From positions 248,001 through 312,000 of the forward strand of contig NZ_JAKCPW010000009.1 in the NCBI RefSeq assembly GCF_021440085.1: DNA of 64,000 nt, in the 5' to 3' direction. The stretch comes from Dyadobacter sp. CY261. Its GTDB lineage: Bacteria > Bacteroidota > Bacteroidia > Cytophagales > Spirosomataceae. The position numbers and the translations under genes were made by a program. The notes beneath the pieces are model-generated. The model was given only the letters and a program-made list of their open reading frames with translations, was not told the DNA's origin and searched no databases. This document shows, in pieces, positions 15,754 to 24,939 of the stretch. The stretch's first letter is position 1, and each line of letters begins with the position of its first letter.

Positions 15754-18318
15754 CTAATTTACTCCCATCACTCGCAGATGCTCTTCCAACATATTCAGGT
15801 CGTGGAACATCACGTCGCGCGCTTTGCTGCCTGTAAATGGCCCTACAACCCCTAACACTTCAAGCTGGTCCATAATACGGCCTGCCCGGTTGTACCCCAG
15901 TTTCATCTTCCGCTGGATCAACGATGTGCTTCCTTGCTGATGCGTCACGATTAGCCGGGCGGCATCTGGCAACAAAGTGTCAAAATCGTCCGGGTTAAGC
16001 TCCGCTTTGCCTTCCGCTGCATCCTCACCTTCATATTCAGGCAGTGCATAGGCTTCATCATAACCGCGCTGCGCGCCAATGTATTCACAAATATCCTCGA
16101 TCTCGCGCGTGTCGATGAACGGACATTGTAAGCGGATAACCTCAGAGTTGATTGCCAGCAACATATCACCCTGACCCACCAGCTGTTCTGCACCGCCCAT
16201 ATCGAGGATCGTGCGCGAATCGATGCTGGACGTCACCCTGAACGACAGACGCGCCGGGAAGTTGGCCTTGATCAAACCCGTAATAACCTTCACCGAAGGC
16301 CGTTGCGTAGCCACTACAAGGTGAATACCAACCGCACGGGCGAGCTGTGCTAAGCGGGCGATCGGCGTTTCGACCTCTTTGCCTGCCGTCATCATCAGAT
16401 CTGCCAACTCATCGATCACCAGCACGATGTACGGCAGGAAACGGTGGCCCTTTTCGGGGTTTAGCCTTCGGGCCGCAAACTTCGTATTGTATTCCTTCAA
16501 ATTCCGTACCGCGGCCTCTTTTAGCAGGTCGTAGCGCGAATCCATTTCGATACATAATGAATTAAGTGTGAATATTACCTTCTTAGTATCGGTAATAATC
16601 GCCTCCTCGGCGTTCGGCAGCTTGGCCAGAAAATGTCTTTCCAGCTTATTGAAAAGCGTTAATTCTACCTTTTTAGGATCAACGAGAACAAATTTGAGCT
16701 CCGCGGGATGCTTTTTATAAATTAAAGAAGCCAGAATGACGTTCAACCCCACCGATTTACCCTGACCGGTCGCACCGGCCATGAGCAAGTGTGGCATTTT
16801 AGCCAAATCGGCGATGTGAATATCGTTTGAAATGGTTTTACCTAAAACAATCGGCAAATCGTAGTTCGATTTCTGAAAACGCTCATTGGCCAGTACCGAC
16901 CGTGCAAATACTGTCTCCCGATTCTTGTTCGGCACCTCGATCCCGATCGTTCCCCGGCCAGGCATAGGCGCGATGATCCGGATGCCCAATGCCGCAAGGC
17001 TCAATGCGATATCCCCTTCCAGGTTTTTGATCTTCGAAATCCGCACGCCGGCTTCCGGAATGATCTCATACAGCGTTACGGTGGGGCCGATGGTCGCCTT
17101 AATTTTGGAGATATTAATACCATAACTGCCCAGCGTATCGACAATCTTGGTTTTATTGCTTTCCAGTTCTTCCTGACTTACTTTTTCATGCTGATTTTCA
17201 AAAACTTCATTCAGCAGATCGATGTTCGGGAATTGATAGGAAGGCAAGTCGAGCATTGGGTCGTACTGACCAAATTCTCGTAGAATTGACGCATTGACAT
17301 CCTCATCCTCAAACTCTTCTTCCACTACTTCTGTTACGTGCGTCGTGTCCTCCACTTCGAGTTCCAACAAGGGCTCAGACGGCGCGGCAGAGACTTCCAT
17401 GGGCATTACCGGAAGTTCAACTGCTGCGGAGGCGGCCGGAACATGGGGAACAGGGCGCGTAACCGGCAATACCACAGCCGGATGAGGCACCACCTGCGGC
17501 GTTTCTTCTTCGGCTTCGAGATCAGGCTGCCCTTCGGACGCCATCACTTCATCATCGTAAGTATCGTTAACTACCGAGACAAACTTGCTTTCAGCAGCGG
17601 CACCTGCTTCGGATCCCGTTTGCGGAATCGCTCCTTCGAGGTCACCCTCCGGTGCGATTTCCGGCCTGGCATGTTTGGCCTGCCACGATTCATATCGGTC
17701 ACGAACGTCATAAAAAAATACGGCAAATACGAACAATGCAAACAGGATCGGCAGAATGCTACCCCATTTGAGCCAGTCAAAAAACATTATATTGGTCTGA
17801 TAACCAAAGCCACCCGAGAGAAAGCTCAGCGTATTCTCGTTGTCGCTCATGAGCACGACATAACCCATCAGCACACTTACCCAAAGTGTGAAAAAGATCG
17901 CTTCCTTGGTCGTTTTGCTTAAAGGCAGTATTTCCCTGCCAAAGGCCATTTTCCAACCCGCCACAAATGGCACAAGCGGCAGCAGCAAGGCGCCGATGCC
18001 AAACCAGCGATACACAAAAATATGGGATACCACTGCGCCGAGTACACCCAGGAAATTGCGTGTCTGTCGGCCTGCGTCACGGATCGATTGATGCCCCAGA
18101 CCATCCAGAACACTCTGATCGGAGAGCCCTGTGATGATATAAGAGAAAAATGACGTTTCCAGGATCAATGCCAGGATGATAAAGAATGTGCCCCAGGCCA
18201 ATGTATTCTTTGGGCTGGTGAAAATGTGCTCCCAGTCAAGGGATACACGAAAACGGGGAGCGGCGGCCTCCTCCTGTTTTGGGCGCTGTGTGTTACCTCT
18301 TGGCTTGTTGACTGACAT
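15754..18318 (-). CDS. ftsK: DNA translocase FtsK
   Basis: The 854-residue protein has four predicted membrane segments within the first 190 residues and a Pro/Glu-rich linker (about 220-360). The alpha-beta-gamma motor follows. Its landmarks are SYGINISKIKATIGPTVTLYEI, Walker A GATGQGKS (Lys521), Walker B LVIDELADLM, VATQRPSVKVITGLIK, and a C-terminal winged-helix gamma domain (STSLIQRKMKLGYNRAGRIMDQLE) that would read KOPS-like polar sequences. It pumps chromosome termini through the closing septum and helps dimer resolution. The start is ATG 18318, 43 bp after pyrD, and lolA follows. Confidence 0.97.
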   Translation of the reverse strand: MSVNKPRGNTQRPKQEEAAAPRFRVSLDWEHIFTSPKNTLAWGTFFIILALILETSFFSYIITGLSDQSVLDGLGHQSIRDAGRQTRNFLGVLGAVVSHIFVYRWFGIGALLLPLVPFVAGWKMAFGREILPLSKTTKEAIFFTLWVSVLMGYVVLMSDNENTLSFLSGGFGYQTNIMFFDWLKWGSILPILFALFVFAVFFYDVRDRYESWQAKHARPEIAPEGDLEGAIPQTGSEAGAAAESKFVSVVNDTYDDEVMASEGQPDLEAEEETPQVVPHPAVVLPVTRPVPHVPAASAAVELPVMPMEVSAAPSEPLLELEVEDTTHVTEVVEEEFEDEDVNASILREFGQYDPMLDLPSYQFPNIDLLNEVFENQHEKVSQEELESNKTKIVDTLGSYGINISKIKATIGPTVTLYEIIPEAGVRISKIKNLEGDIALSLAALGIRIIAPMPGRGTIGIEVPNKNRETVFARSVLANERFQKSNYDLPIVLGKTISNDIHIADLAKMPHLLMAGATGQGKSVGLNVILASLIYKKHPAELKFVLVDPKKVELTLFNKLERHFLAKLPNAEEAIITDTKKVIFTLNSLCIEMDSRYDLLKEAAVRNLKEYNTKFAARRLNPEKGHRFLPYIVLVIDELADLMMTAGKEVETPIARLAQLARAVGIHLVVATQRPSVKVITGLIKANFPARLSFRVTSSIDSRTILDMGGAEQLVGQGDMLLAINSEVIRLQCPFIDTREIEDICEYIGAQRGYDEAYALPEYEGEDAAEGKAELNPDDFDTLLPDAARLIVTHQQGSTSLIQRKMKLGYNRAGRIMDQLEVLGVVGPFTGSKARDVMFHDLNMLEEHLRVMGVN

Positions 18319-18361
18319 TTATTTCAATTCCGGGAATGCGTGAAGTGCTGTGTTTCTGATT

Positions 18362-19393
18362 TTACTTTCTGACCAATGCCTTGCAGATCCTGCTGACCAC
18401 ACCGGGCCCTTCGTAAATAAAGCCGGTATAAAGCTGAATCAGGCCGGCCCCTGCGTTTATTTTTTCCAAAGCGTCTCCGGGAGTGGCGATACCGCCGACT
18501 CCGATAACGGGAAAAGCATGATTGGATTGTTCGCAAAGGTAACGAATTACTTCCGTTGAGCGATGTGTCAGCGGGGCTCCGCTCAAACCGCCTGCTCCTA
18601 TTTTCTCAACTACCGACCGGTCGGTAGTGAGGCCTTCCCGGCTGATCGTCGTGTTAGTTGCTATCACCCCTGCAATGCCGGTTTCCTTTACAATATCAAT
18701 AATATCGTCCAATTGGCTGGTCGTCAGGTCTGGTGCGATTTTGAGAAAAATCGGCTTCGGGTTAGTCCTTTCGAGATTTCTGGTTTGTAATTCCTTCAAG
18801 ATTTCAGTTAATGGCCCTTTCTCCTGCAAATCGCGCAAGCCAGGCGTATTGGGTGAGCTTACATTCACTACAAAGTAGTCCACCACCTCAAACAGCTCCC
18901 GGAAGCAGATCAGATAATCACTCAGCGCCTGCTCATTAGGTGTGTCTTTATTCTTGCCAATATTCCCTCCTACCAGAATTTTAGACTTCCGTGTAGCCAA
19001 CTTCGCCGCAGCCACCTGCACGCCCTTGTTATTGAAGCCCATGCGGTTGATCAGCGCCTTATCTTTTTTGAGGCGGAACAAACGCGGCTTATCATTCCCC
19101 GGCTGCGGGCGTGGCGTCAGCGTCCCGATCTCGATATACCCGAAACCCAATGCTTCCAGCTGGTCCACCATTTCGGCATTCTTATCAAACCCTGCGGCCA
19201 ATCCTACCGGATTGCGAAACCGCAAACCAGCCACCTCCTGTACCAGATCGGGATGTTCATAAGTATAAAGCGCCCGGATGATCCGCGGCACCAAAGGGAT
19301 TTTAAAAGCGATATGCAGCACTTCGCACACAAAATAGTGAATGCGTTCAGCGTCAAACAGGAAAAGTATAGGGGAGATCAGGATCTTATACAT
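18362..19393 (-). CDS. pyrD: Dihydroorotate dehydrogenase (quinone), class 2
   Basis: The 343-residue enzyme oxidises dihydroorotate to orotate in pyrimidine synthesis and passes electrons to quinone. The N-terminal helix [21 protein letters not shown] is the membrane-association segment of class 2 enzymes. FMN-binding landmarks are [58 protein letters not shown] with the catalytic Ser, [13 protein letters not shown] and [19 protein letters not shown] near the C terminus. It opens the pyrD-ftsK-lolA group on the minus strand. Confidence 0.97.
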   Translation of the reverse strand: MYKILISPILFLFDAERIHYFVCEVLHIAFKIPLVPRIIRALYTYEHPDLVQEVAGLRFRNPVGLAAGFDKNAEMVDQLEALGFGYIEIGTLTPRPQPGNDKPRLFRLKKDKALINRMGFNNKGVQVAAAKLATRKSKILVGGNIGKNKDTPNEQALSDYLICFRELFEVVDYFVVNVSSPNTPGLRDLQEKGPLTEILKELQTRNLERTNPKPIFLKIAPDLTTSQLDDIIDIVKETGIAGVIATNTTISREGLTTDRSVVEKIGAGGLSGAPLTHRSTEVIRYLCEQSNHAFPVIGVGGIATPGDALEKINAGAGLIQLYTGFIYEGPGVVSRICKALVRK

Positions 19394-19442
19394 CCTGCAA
19401 AAATAGAATGTTTCGCAGGAAGGCGCGGGCGGGTTGGGGAAT

Positions 19443-19600
19443 TTATTTTATGTCTTGCGATCGCAATTCTCCCAGAAACTGCTCCCAAGTCTTAGCTTTT
19501 ATTTTTCCTTCTTCAATCAACTTTACTTCGGCAAGTCCTTTTTTATACTCTCTGCGATATCCATGGCAGTGAGTTTGTTCTTTTTGTTATTTAGTGTCAT
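19443..19600 (-). pseudogene. Small gene split by a -1 frameshift at A-AAA-AAG (52-residue product if joined)
   Basis: ATG at 19600 overlaps the last 14 bases of the nucleotidyltransferase-like gene. The zero frame reads 25 codons to a TAA at 19523-19525. At 19538-19544 lies A-AAA-AAG, in the correct phase for -1 slippage. In the -1 frame the sequence continues as KKGLAEVKLIEEGKIKAK, then [15 protein letters not shown], and stops at 19443-19445. Joining the frames there gives a regular charged helical protein: MDIAESIKKGLAEVKLIEEG is unbroken across the junction. One extra A in the run would restore the frame. I do not recognise the family; its place after a nucleotidyltransferase suggests a small partner protein. 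It may be a broken gene, a recoded gene or a homopolymer sequencing error. Confidence 0.55.
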
Positions 19601-20285
19601 CGGCCCCCTTTGGTTTCATTGCCATTTTCTCCAACAGTTCATCAATCATGATCACATCTTGAAGGTCTTTCGGACGTCGGGCAAGTATTTTAACTTCCCG
19701 AAGATCGTTGATGTGGATGAAGTAAATTTTGATACCCTCCTTAGTAACAAATTCGTTTGCCCGCGATCGGCAACTATCATATTCAATCCTAAAATGAACA
19801 ATAGTAAGAACATCGATAGGACCTGCCAAACGCAAATGCTGGGCGTTACAGAAGTTCACCTCTTCTAATCTGGCAAGTTCGTATTCATCGTATTCAAGCG
19901 CCAACAAGGTGTTAATGAGTTTCTGCTTATTCTCATTTGTGGGGCGAACCCAAACATCTGCATCCTGTGTATACCGGGCTATGCCGTTCATGGCAAGCGC
20001 TAGCCCGCCAATGAGCATGTATTCAAGGTCGTTTTCGGCAGCTGCGTTAACAAACTTTAAAAATTCTACATCTTCAACGTCCATAGGCTTAGAAAAAATC
20101 AATTTGATGGATGCTTCGGGATAAACCATATCCTCACCAATTTCTTGAAAAAGCGCCTTATGGAACCTACGCAGCTTCCAATAAGCTTCGAATCGCTCTT
20201 CAAGAGTGGTTTTGATGTTTAATTCCAGTTGGTCTTGATCAAGCTCCTCAAACGACCCGAAGACCTTTATCTTTTTCCTTTCCAT
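19587..20285 (-). CDS. Nucleotidyltransferase-fold protein (MNT/AbiEii-like)
   Basis: ATG at 20285 gives 232 residues; in-frame sequence further upstream overlaps a terminator and is unlikely to be coding. The centre has the nucleotidyltransferase-like core: YMLIGGLALAMNGIARYTQDADVWV (about 90-115), with the GG and DxD-like elements, and DVLTIVHF as the next acidic strand. LKDLQDV-type ending (ARRPKDLQDVIMIDEL) is typical of AbiEii/MNT-like proteins. An N-terminal helical region of 80 residues precedes it. Relatives act as toxins, antitoxins or tRNA-modifying nucleotidyltransferases. Its stop overlaps the start of a frameshifted small gene, as in two-gene toxin-antitoxin modules, but the role is inferred only. 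Confidence 0.65.
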   Translation of the reverse strand: MERKKIKVFGSFEELDQDQLELNIKTTLEERFEAYWKLRRFHKALFQEIGEDMVYPEASIKLIFSKPMDVEDVEFLKFVNAAAENDLEYMLIGGLALAMNGIARYTQDADVWVRPTNENKQKLINTLLALEYDEYELARLEEVNFCNAQHLRLAGPIDVLTIVHFRIEYDSCRSRANEFVTKEGIKIYFIHINDLREVKILARRPKDLQDVIMIDELLEKMAMKPKGADDTK

Positions 20286-20305
20286 AGTTGAACGTTGCCT
20301 GTTAA

Positions 20306-20313
20306 CAAATATA
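20306..20313 (-). promoter_or_regulatory. -7 promoter element for the nucleotidyltransferase-like gene
   Basis: TATATTTG on the minus strand matches the Bacteroidota TAnnTTTG box. It lies 20 bases before the ATG at 20285. No clear -33 TTTG is seen because that region is occupied by the GH20 terminator hairpin. Confidence 0.4.
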
Positions 20314-20319
20314 AACAAT

Positions 20320-20349
20320 AAAAGCACCCCGCCACCGCGGGATGCTTTT
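20320..20349 (-). terminator. Rho-independent terminator after the GH20 gene
   Basis: AAAAGCACCCCGC (20320-20332) and GCGGGATGCTTTT (20337-20349) form a 13-bp stem with one mismatch and a 4-base loop. On the minus strand it is followed by a T-rich run, 22 bp after the hexosaminidase stop. Confidence 0.75.
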
Positions 20350-20371
20350 ACCAATGTGCAAACTAACGCAA

Positions 20372-22000
20372 CTACTTCTTCTCCGGCCAGACGTACTCGA
20401 ACTTGCCGTTGATCGGCGCGCCGAAGTAGTTGACGCCCAGGAAATCGAGGCGCTTCTTGTGGATTTCAAGTCGTTTGCTGAAATCTTCGAAGTTCCTGCC
20501 TTCTTTGGAAGTCCAGCCCACTTCGGCCAATGCGGTGGCGCGCGGCCATACCATATATTGTACGTAAGCAGGGGTTTTCATGTACTCCGTCCATACGTTA
20601 CCCTGCACGCCAAGGATATGTTTCGCTTCGTCGGCTGAAAGATCGGCCGGCGTTGGTTCGAAGGAATAGGACTTAGCCAGGTCGGTGAAACCGCCAAAGG
20701 CCACTGGTTGGGTTTTGGCATCCGCCTGGTAATGGTCAAGGTAGCAAAAGCCGCCAGGCGTCATAATCACGTCGTGACGTTCTTTTGCTGCTGCTATGCC
20801 GCCCTCAATACCACGCCAGCTCATCACGGTCGCATTAGGCGACAGGCCGCCTTCGAGGATTTCGTCCCACCCGATCATGCGGCGGCCTTTTGCGGTGATG
20901 AACTTGTCGATGCGCTTGATCACATAGCTTTGCAAGCCGTGTTCGTCTTTCAGGTTTTCTTTCTGAATCAGGTTTTGTGCAAAACGGCTTTCTTTCCACT
21001 GTACTTTCGGGCATTCGTCGCCGCCGATATGAATATATTTGCTTGGGAAAAGATCGATTACCTCAGTCAACACGTCTTCCAGGAACTTGAAAGTTTCTTC
21101 CCTCGGCATAAAGACGTCGTCATAAACGCCCCATTTGGTTCCGGTTTCGTAGATTTTGTCAGGATTATTCCCCAATTGCGGGTAAGCAGCAAGCGCAGCC
21201 AAAGCATGGCCCGGCATTTCAATTTCAGGAATGACATTTACAAAACGATCCTCCGCATATTTGATCACCTCTTTGATTTGCTCCTGTGTATAGAAACCTT
21301 CATAAGGGGTACCATCGAATTTCTGGTCTCTGTAATGTCCCTTCATCGTTTGTTTACGCTTTGAACTGATCGTTTTCAGTTCCGGATACTTTTTGATCTC
21401 GATGCGCCAGCCCTGGTCGTCGGTAAGGTGCCAGTGGAACTGGTTTTGTTTGTGCAAAGCGATCAGATCGATGTATTTTTTGACAAATTCAATTGGCATG
21501 AAATGACGGCAAACATCGAGCATCAAACCACGGTAAGCATAGCGAGGCACATCTTTGATGGTCACGCAGGGTATCGTCCATTTGACACCGGCAACCGGCG
21601 TTTCACTAAAAACTTCGGCAGGAAGCAGTTGCAGCAATGTCTGAACCCCGTAGAATGCACCTTTCGCGGTTTGGGCTTGTATCGTCACACCTTTGGATGT
21701 CGACAACAAGTGGTAACCCTCCTCGCCAAGGCTTGCGTCCGAGGAAATGACAAGCGAAATATCGGCCTTCCCTTTCACGGTTTGCGGAGTGTTGCCTGTT
21801 GCTTTGCCCAATTGCGCAGCCAGCATTTGAGCCACATGCGACCATTTGGCATCGGCGGGCGCTCCGATCTTGGTTTTGGCTTTCAGCGTCCACTCGCCCT
21901 TGGCGGTCAGGACCTGGGTAGGTTTGGGGATTACGTTAACCTGCGCTGATGCATTTTGCATAAACACACAGCAGATCAACCCGAAAAGGAAACTTTTCAT
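20372..22000 (-). CDS. Beta-N-acetylhexosaminidase, GH20
   Basis: The 542-residue protein has a signal peptide (MKSFLFGLICCVFMQNASAQ). An N-terminal GH20b-type domain follows (residues 20-140), with VIPKPTQV and EGYHLLSTSKGVTIQAQTAKGAFYGVQTL. The catalytic TIM barrel starts at YRGLMLDVCRHFM and has LHKQNQFHWHLTDDQGWRIEIKKYP, VIPEIEMPGHALAALAAYP and the acid/base pair Asp-Glu in YIHIGGDECPK. C-terminal WRGIEGG and VQGNVWTEYM complete the pocket. It removes terminal GlcNAc or GalNAc from chitin- or glycan-derived oligosaccharides by the substrate-assisted mechanism. It is divergent from the TonB-dependent receptor gene, which may import the products. Confidence 0.95.
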   Translation of the reverse strand: MKSFLFGLICCVFMQNASAQVNVIPKPTQVLTAKGEWTLKAKTKIGAPADAKWSHVAQMLAAQLGKATGNTPQTVKGKADISLVISSDASLGEEGYHLLSTSKGVTIQAQTAKGAFYGVQTLLQLLPAEVFSETPVAGVKWTIPCVTIKDVPRYAYRGLMLDVCRHFMPIEFVKKYIDLIALHKQNQFHWHLTDDQGWRIEIKKYPELKTISSKRKQTMKGHYRDQKFDGTPYEGFYTQEQIKEVIKYAEDRFVNVIPEIEMPGHALAALAAYPQLGNNPDKIYETGTKWGVYDDVFMPREETFKFLEDVLTEVIDLFPSKYIHIGGDECPKVQWKESRFAQNLIQKENLKDEHGLQSYVIKRIDKFITAKGRRMIGWDEILEGGLSPNATVMSWRGIEGGIAAAKERHDVIMTPGGFCYLDHYQADAKTQPVAFGGFTDLAKSYSFEPTPADLSADEAKHILGVQGNVWTEYMKTPAYVQYMVWPRATALAEVGWTSKEGRNFEDFSKRLEIHKKRLDFLGVNYFGAPINGKFEYVWPEKK

Positions 22001-22139
22001 GAAGTGTGAAAACGGATTATTAAAATTATTTAAGAATACTGCAAGTTAACGTGTTCCCATTTTAAAATTCTGTTGTTCTTAAATTTTTTATAATTTTATG
22101 TAATTATTTCAAAAACGGGCACGTTACCAGTTTTGCGTG

Positions 22140-22161
22140 TAACTTTGTACCCTTTAAAGTT
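22140..22161 (+). promoter_or_regulatory. -7 element overlapped by an inverted repeat upstream of the TonB receptor
   Basis: TAACTTTG (22140-22147) fits the TAnnTTTG box. AACTTT (22141-22146) and AAAGTT (22156-22161) make a 6-bp inverted repeat with a 9-base spacer over the predicted start of transcription. A repressor bound there could block the promoter. No -33 TTTG is clear. Confidence 0.4.
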
Positions 22162-22246
22162 TTACAGCTTGGTATCGTTACATTTCGATATGCTCTGCAT
22201 GGTCTTTGCCTAACTTAGCTCCTAATAAAATTAAAATCCTATACCC

Positions 22247-24676
22247 GTGAAAAGAACTCTGTTTCTTAACAGTATTGCCCTAATTCTGCCGACACAACTC
22301 CTTTTTGCATCCCCTGGCTCTCGTCCGCTTCCTGTGAATGGTACAAAATCGCAGCGTGTCGACGGCGGTAAATTGGTAGGCAAAATCGTGGAGGCTCCCA
22401 ACAGTGCCGGAGTGGCATTCGCGACCGTAGCGTTGCTTGCTCCCAAAGACTCCTCCCTTGCTAATGGCGCCGTGGCAGACGAAAACGGTTTATTCACGAT
22501 CGCTAATGTGACGCCTGGAAGCTACATTCTACGTGTGACTAATATGGGTTACCAGACGCTATACCGGCCCAACGTCCGCGTGGCCGCCGAAGCCAGCCTG
22601 CTCGACCTCGGAAGTATTACCATTGTTGCCGAAGCCCAAAAGCTGGCCGAGGTGGTGGTGAAAGGCGAGAAAACGATGATCGTGGACGATATCGACAAGA
22701 AAATCGTCAATATCGGCAAGGATATGCTCGCGACAAGCAACAACGTGAGCGATCTGCTCGAAAAAGTCCCCGCCGTGTCGCTTGACGAAAACGGGAACCC
22801 GCAGGTGCGCGGCAAAGGCAATGTGGTGGTACTGATCGATGGTAAACCATCCAATCTTTACGGCAGCGACCTTCCTACCATTCTGCAATCTTTTCCCGCC
22901 AACCTCATTGAGCGCATCGACGTGATGACGACGCCCTCGGCCAAATATGAAGGCGAGGGGGCATCGGGCGTGATCGATATTATTACCAAGAAAACTAAAA
23001 TCCGCGGTATGAACGGCGGTGCGCGGCTAAGCATCGGTAATAAAAATAACAATGCCGCTTCGGGTAATCTTAGCTACAAATCGGGCAAATTTGGCCTGAA
23101 TGCTTCATTAAGCGGACAAACACGTGCGATGACCTGGGAACGGACATTGAGCCGGGACAATTTTGTCACCGAGTCCACCACCCATTTGCAGCAAGACGGA
23201 ACCGGCGGAAATAAAGGTAAAAATGCATTCGGCCGGGTAGGTGTCAATTACGATTTTAATGACAAAAATTCCCTTGAAGCTGGTGTCAATTACTCGCGTG
23301 ACAACAGCCGTAATAATAGTAATATCCTCAATGAGACCAGCCTTGCGACGGGTGCGATTACAGAAAGCTTCCGCCGCCTCAACAATAGCAAAGGCAATGG
23401 CGACAATGTGAATTTCAACCTCGATTACCGTTTGAAATTCGCAGAAAAAGACCATCAGTTGAACCTTAATTCGAGCTATTCGCTGGGCGGATCGGACGGA
23501 GAATCGTATTTTGCACAGGAGGGCACCATCGACAGCCTGCTGCGTAACCAGCAAAACCTGCGTAACAATAACCGCCATTCGTTGTTCCTGAATGCGGATT
23601 ATACCTGGCCCATAACGTCCAAAGCAACATTGGAAGCCGGTGTCCGCTCGCGTACCAGCTCCAACGACAATGTGAATGCATTCTATAACCTCGATCGCGA
23701 GACTAATTCCTACGTTTTCGATAATACCATTAGCAATGTATTTGGCTATAAGGACGCCACTTACACCGGCTTTATGACATTCTCACAAAAAACAGATCTG
23801 TGGGGACTCCGCGCCGGTTTGCGTGTGACCGATTATAACCAGAACATTGACCAGGTGAGCCGAAACCAGGATTTCAATGTGCATTTTCTCACACTGGTGC
23901 CTTCATTGGCAGTTACCCGCAAGCTCGGCGAGTCGTCGCAGGTAAAACTGAACTACAGCCGCCGCGTGCAACGCCCTGAGGCCGACTGGCTGAACCCGTA
24001 CACCGATGTCTCCGATCCACGTAACGTCAGAACCGGTAATCCAAACTTGCGTCCTGAATTTACACACAAAGCTGAAATGGGTTATTCCAATTATGAAGCG
24101 AATGGTGGCTGGGGACCGTCTCTTTTTATGGATTATTCCAACAATGCGATTACCCAGATCCGCACCATCGACGAGGCGGGCGTTTCACTTAGCCGCTACG
24201 ACAATGTCGGCCGCGAAATGTCGTATGGCTTTGAAACCGATTTTTCCCAAAAACTTTTTGGCGACGTGCTGAAACTCAATGGTAGCGGACGTGTTTTTCG
24301 TAGCGAGGTCGTCTCCGCCGTCGCGGCAATTGACAACCGGACATGGAGCTACTCCGGTAACCTGAACGCATTCATTACGCTGCCAGCAGACTTCCGGGCA
24401 TCCGCGTATGTGAATTATGAGGGTCCGCGTGCGATCGCGCAAGGCACGCGTGATGGCGTTTTCATCGCCAACATGGGCATCCGCAAGGACCTGCTGGAAA
24501 AGAAAGCGACCATTTCCTTCAATGTGCAGGACATTTTCCTGTCAAGAAACTACAAAAGCCAGTTGAATACCGATACTTATTCACAGGCTTCGAACTGGCA
24601 TCAGACCAACCGACTTGTGAATGTGACTTTCCAGTACAGGTTTGGAAAAATTTCCGCAAGCGGAGACGATGTCTGA
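22247..24676 (+). CDS. TonB-dependent receptor-like outer membrane beta-barrel protein
   Basis: The start is GTG at 22247, which opens the signal peptide MKRTLFLNSIALILPTQLLFASP. The 809-residue product has an N-terminal carboxypeptidase-regulatory-like domain (about 45-125: GKIVEAPNSAGVAFATVALL, LRVTNMGYQTLY). A plug domain follows (about 140-240: VSDLLEKVPAVSLDENGNPQVRGK, IDVMTTPSAKYEGEGASGVIDI), then an OMP_b-brl_3-type barrel to the C terminus. Barrel marks include NYSRRVQRPEADWLNPY and TGNPNLRPEFTHKAEMGY. It lacks SusC-type features and has no susD gene beside it, so it probably takes up a siderophore, peptide or small ligand through TonB energy. Confidence 0.88.
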   Translation: MKRTLFLNSIALILPTQLLFASPGSRPLPVNGTKSQRVDGGKLVGKIVEAPNSAGVAFATVALLAPKDSSLANGAVADENGLFTIANVTPGSYILRVTNMGYQTLYRPNVRVAAEASLLDLGSITIVAEAQKLAEVVVKGEKTMIVDDIDKKIVNIGKDMLATSNNVSDLLEKVPAVSLDENGNPQVRGKGNVVVLIDGKPSNLYGSDLPTILQSFPANLIERIDVMTTPSAKYEGEGASGVIDIITKKTKIRGMNGGARLSIGNKNNNAASGNLSYKSGKFGLNASLSGQTRAMTWERTLSRDNFVTESTTHLQQDGTGGNKGKNAFGRVGVNYDFNDKNSLEAGVNYSRDNSRNNSNILNETSLATGAITESFRRLNNSKGNGDNVNFNLDYRLKFAEKDHQLNLNSSYSLGGSDGESYFAQEGTIDSLLRNQQNLRNNNRHSLFLNADYTWPITSKATLEAGVRSRTSSNDNVNAFYNLDRETNSYVFDNTISNVFGYKDATYTGFMTFSQKTDLWGLRAGLRVTDYNQNIDQVSRNQDFNVHFLTLVPSLAVTRKLGESSQVKLNYSRRVQRPEADWLNPYTDVSDPRNVRTGNPNLRPEFTHKAEMGYSNYEANGGWGPSLFMDYSNNAITQIRTIDEAGVSLSRYDNVGREMSYGFETDFSQKLFGDVLKLNGSGRVFRSEVVSAVAAIDNRTWSYSGNLNAFITLPADFRASAYVNYEGPRAIAQGTRDGVFIANMGIRKDLLEKKATISFNVQDIFLSRNYKSQLNTDTYSQASNWHQTNRLVNVTFQYRFGKISASGDDV

Positions 24677-24706
24677 TCCCGCAGAGCGAAATTGTTAATA
24701 TATGTG

Positions 24707-24738
24707 AAAGGAAGGGCTTAAACGGCTCTTCCTTTTTT
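24707..24738 (+). terminator. Rho-independent terminator after the TonB receptor gene
   Basis: AAAGGAAGGGC (24707-24717) and GCTCTTCCTTT (24725-24735) pair over 11 bp with one G-T wobble around a 7-base loop, followed by T residues. It lies 30 bp after the stop codon. Confidence 0.75.
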
Positions 24739-24843
24739 ATTTACAGATACTTCCAAATGGGCATTTCCCGCTCGCTGCTGCTATTTTCGATCAAAGCGGC
24801 ACTGATGGAACGGTTTTTGCAAATACCTGACGCAGGAGTCGAT

Positions 24844-24851
24844 TAATTTTG
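24844..24851 (+). promoter_or_regulatory. -7 promoter element for the LolA-like gene and tamB
   Basis: TAATTTTG matches TAnnTTTG, 88 bp before the ATG at 24940. A TTTG at 24816-24819 is 24 bases upstream, slightly beyond the usual -33 distance. Confidence 0.4.
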
Positions 24852-24939
24852 CTTATTTAAACCCTGAACACATGGTGTGATCTAAGAATCCGGATATTAA
24901 AACTTACCGGAAACATTTAAACACAAATTCTTAAAACCA

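Noticed and set aside
19398-19405. TATTTTTG promoter-like box immediately before pyrD
   Set aside because: It is only a few bases before the start codon, has no -33 partner and would force a leaderless transcript.
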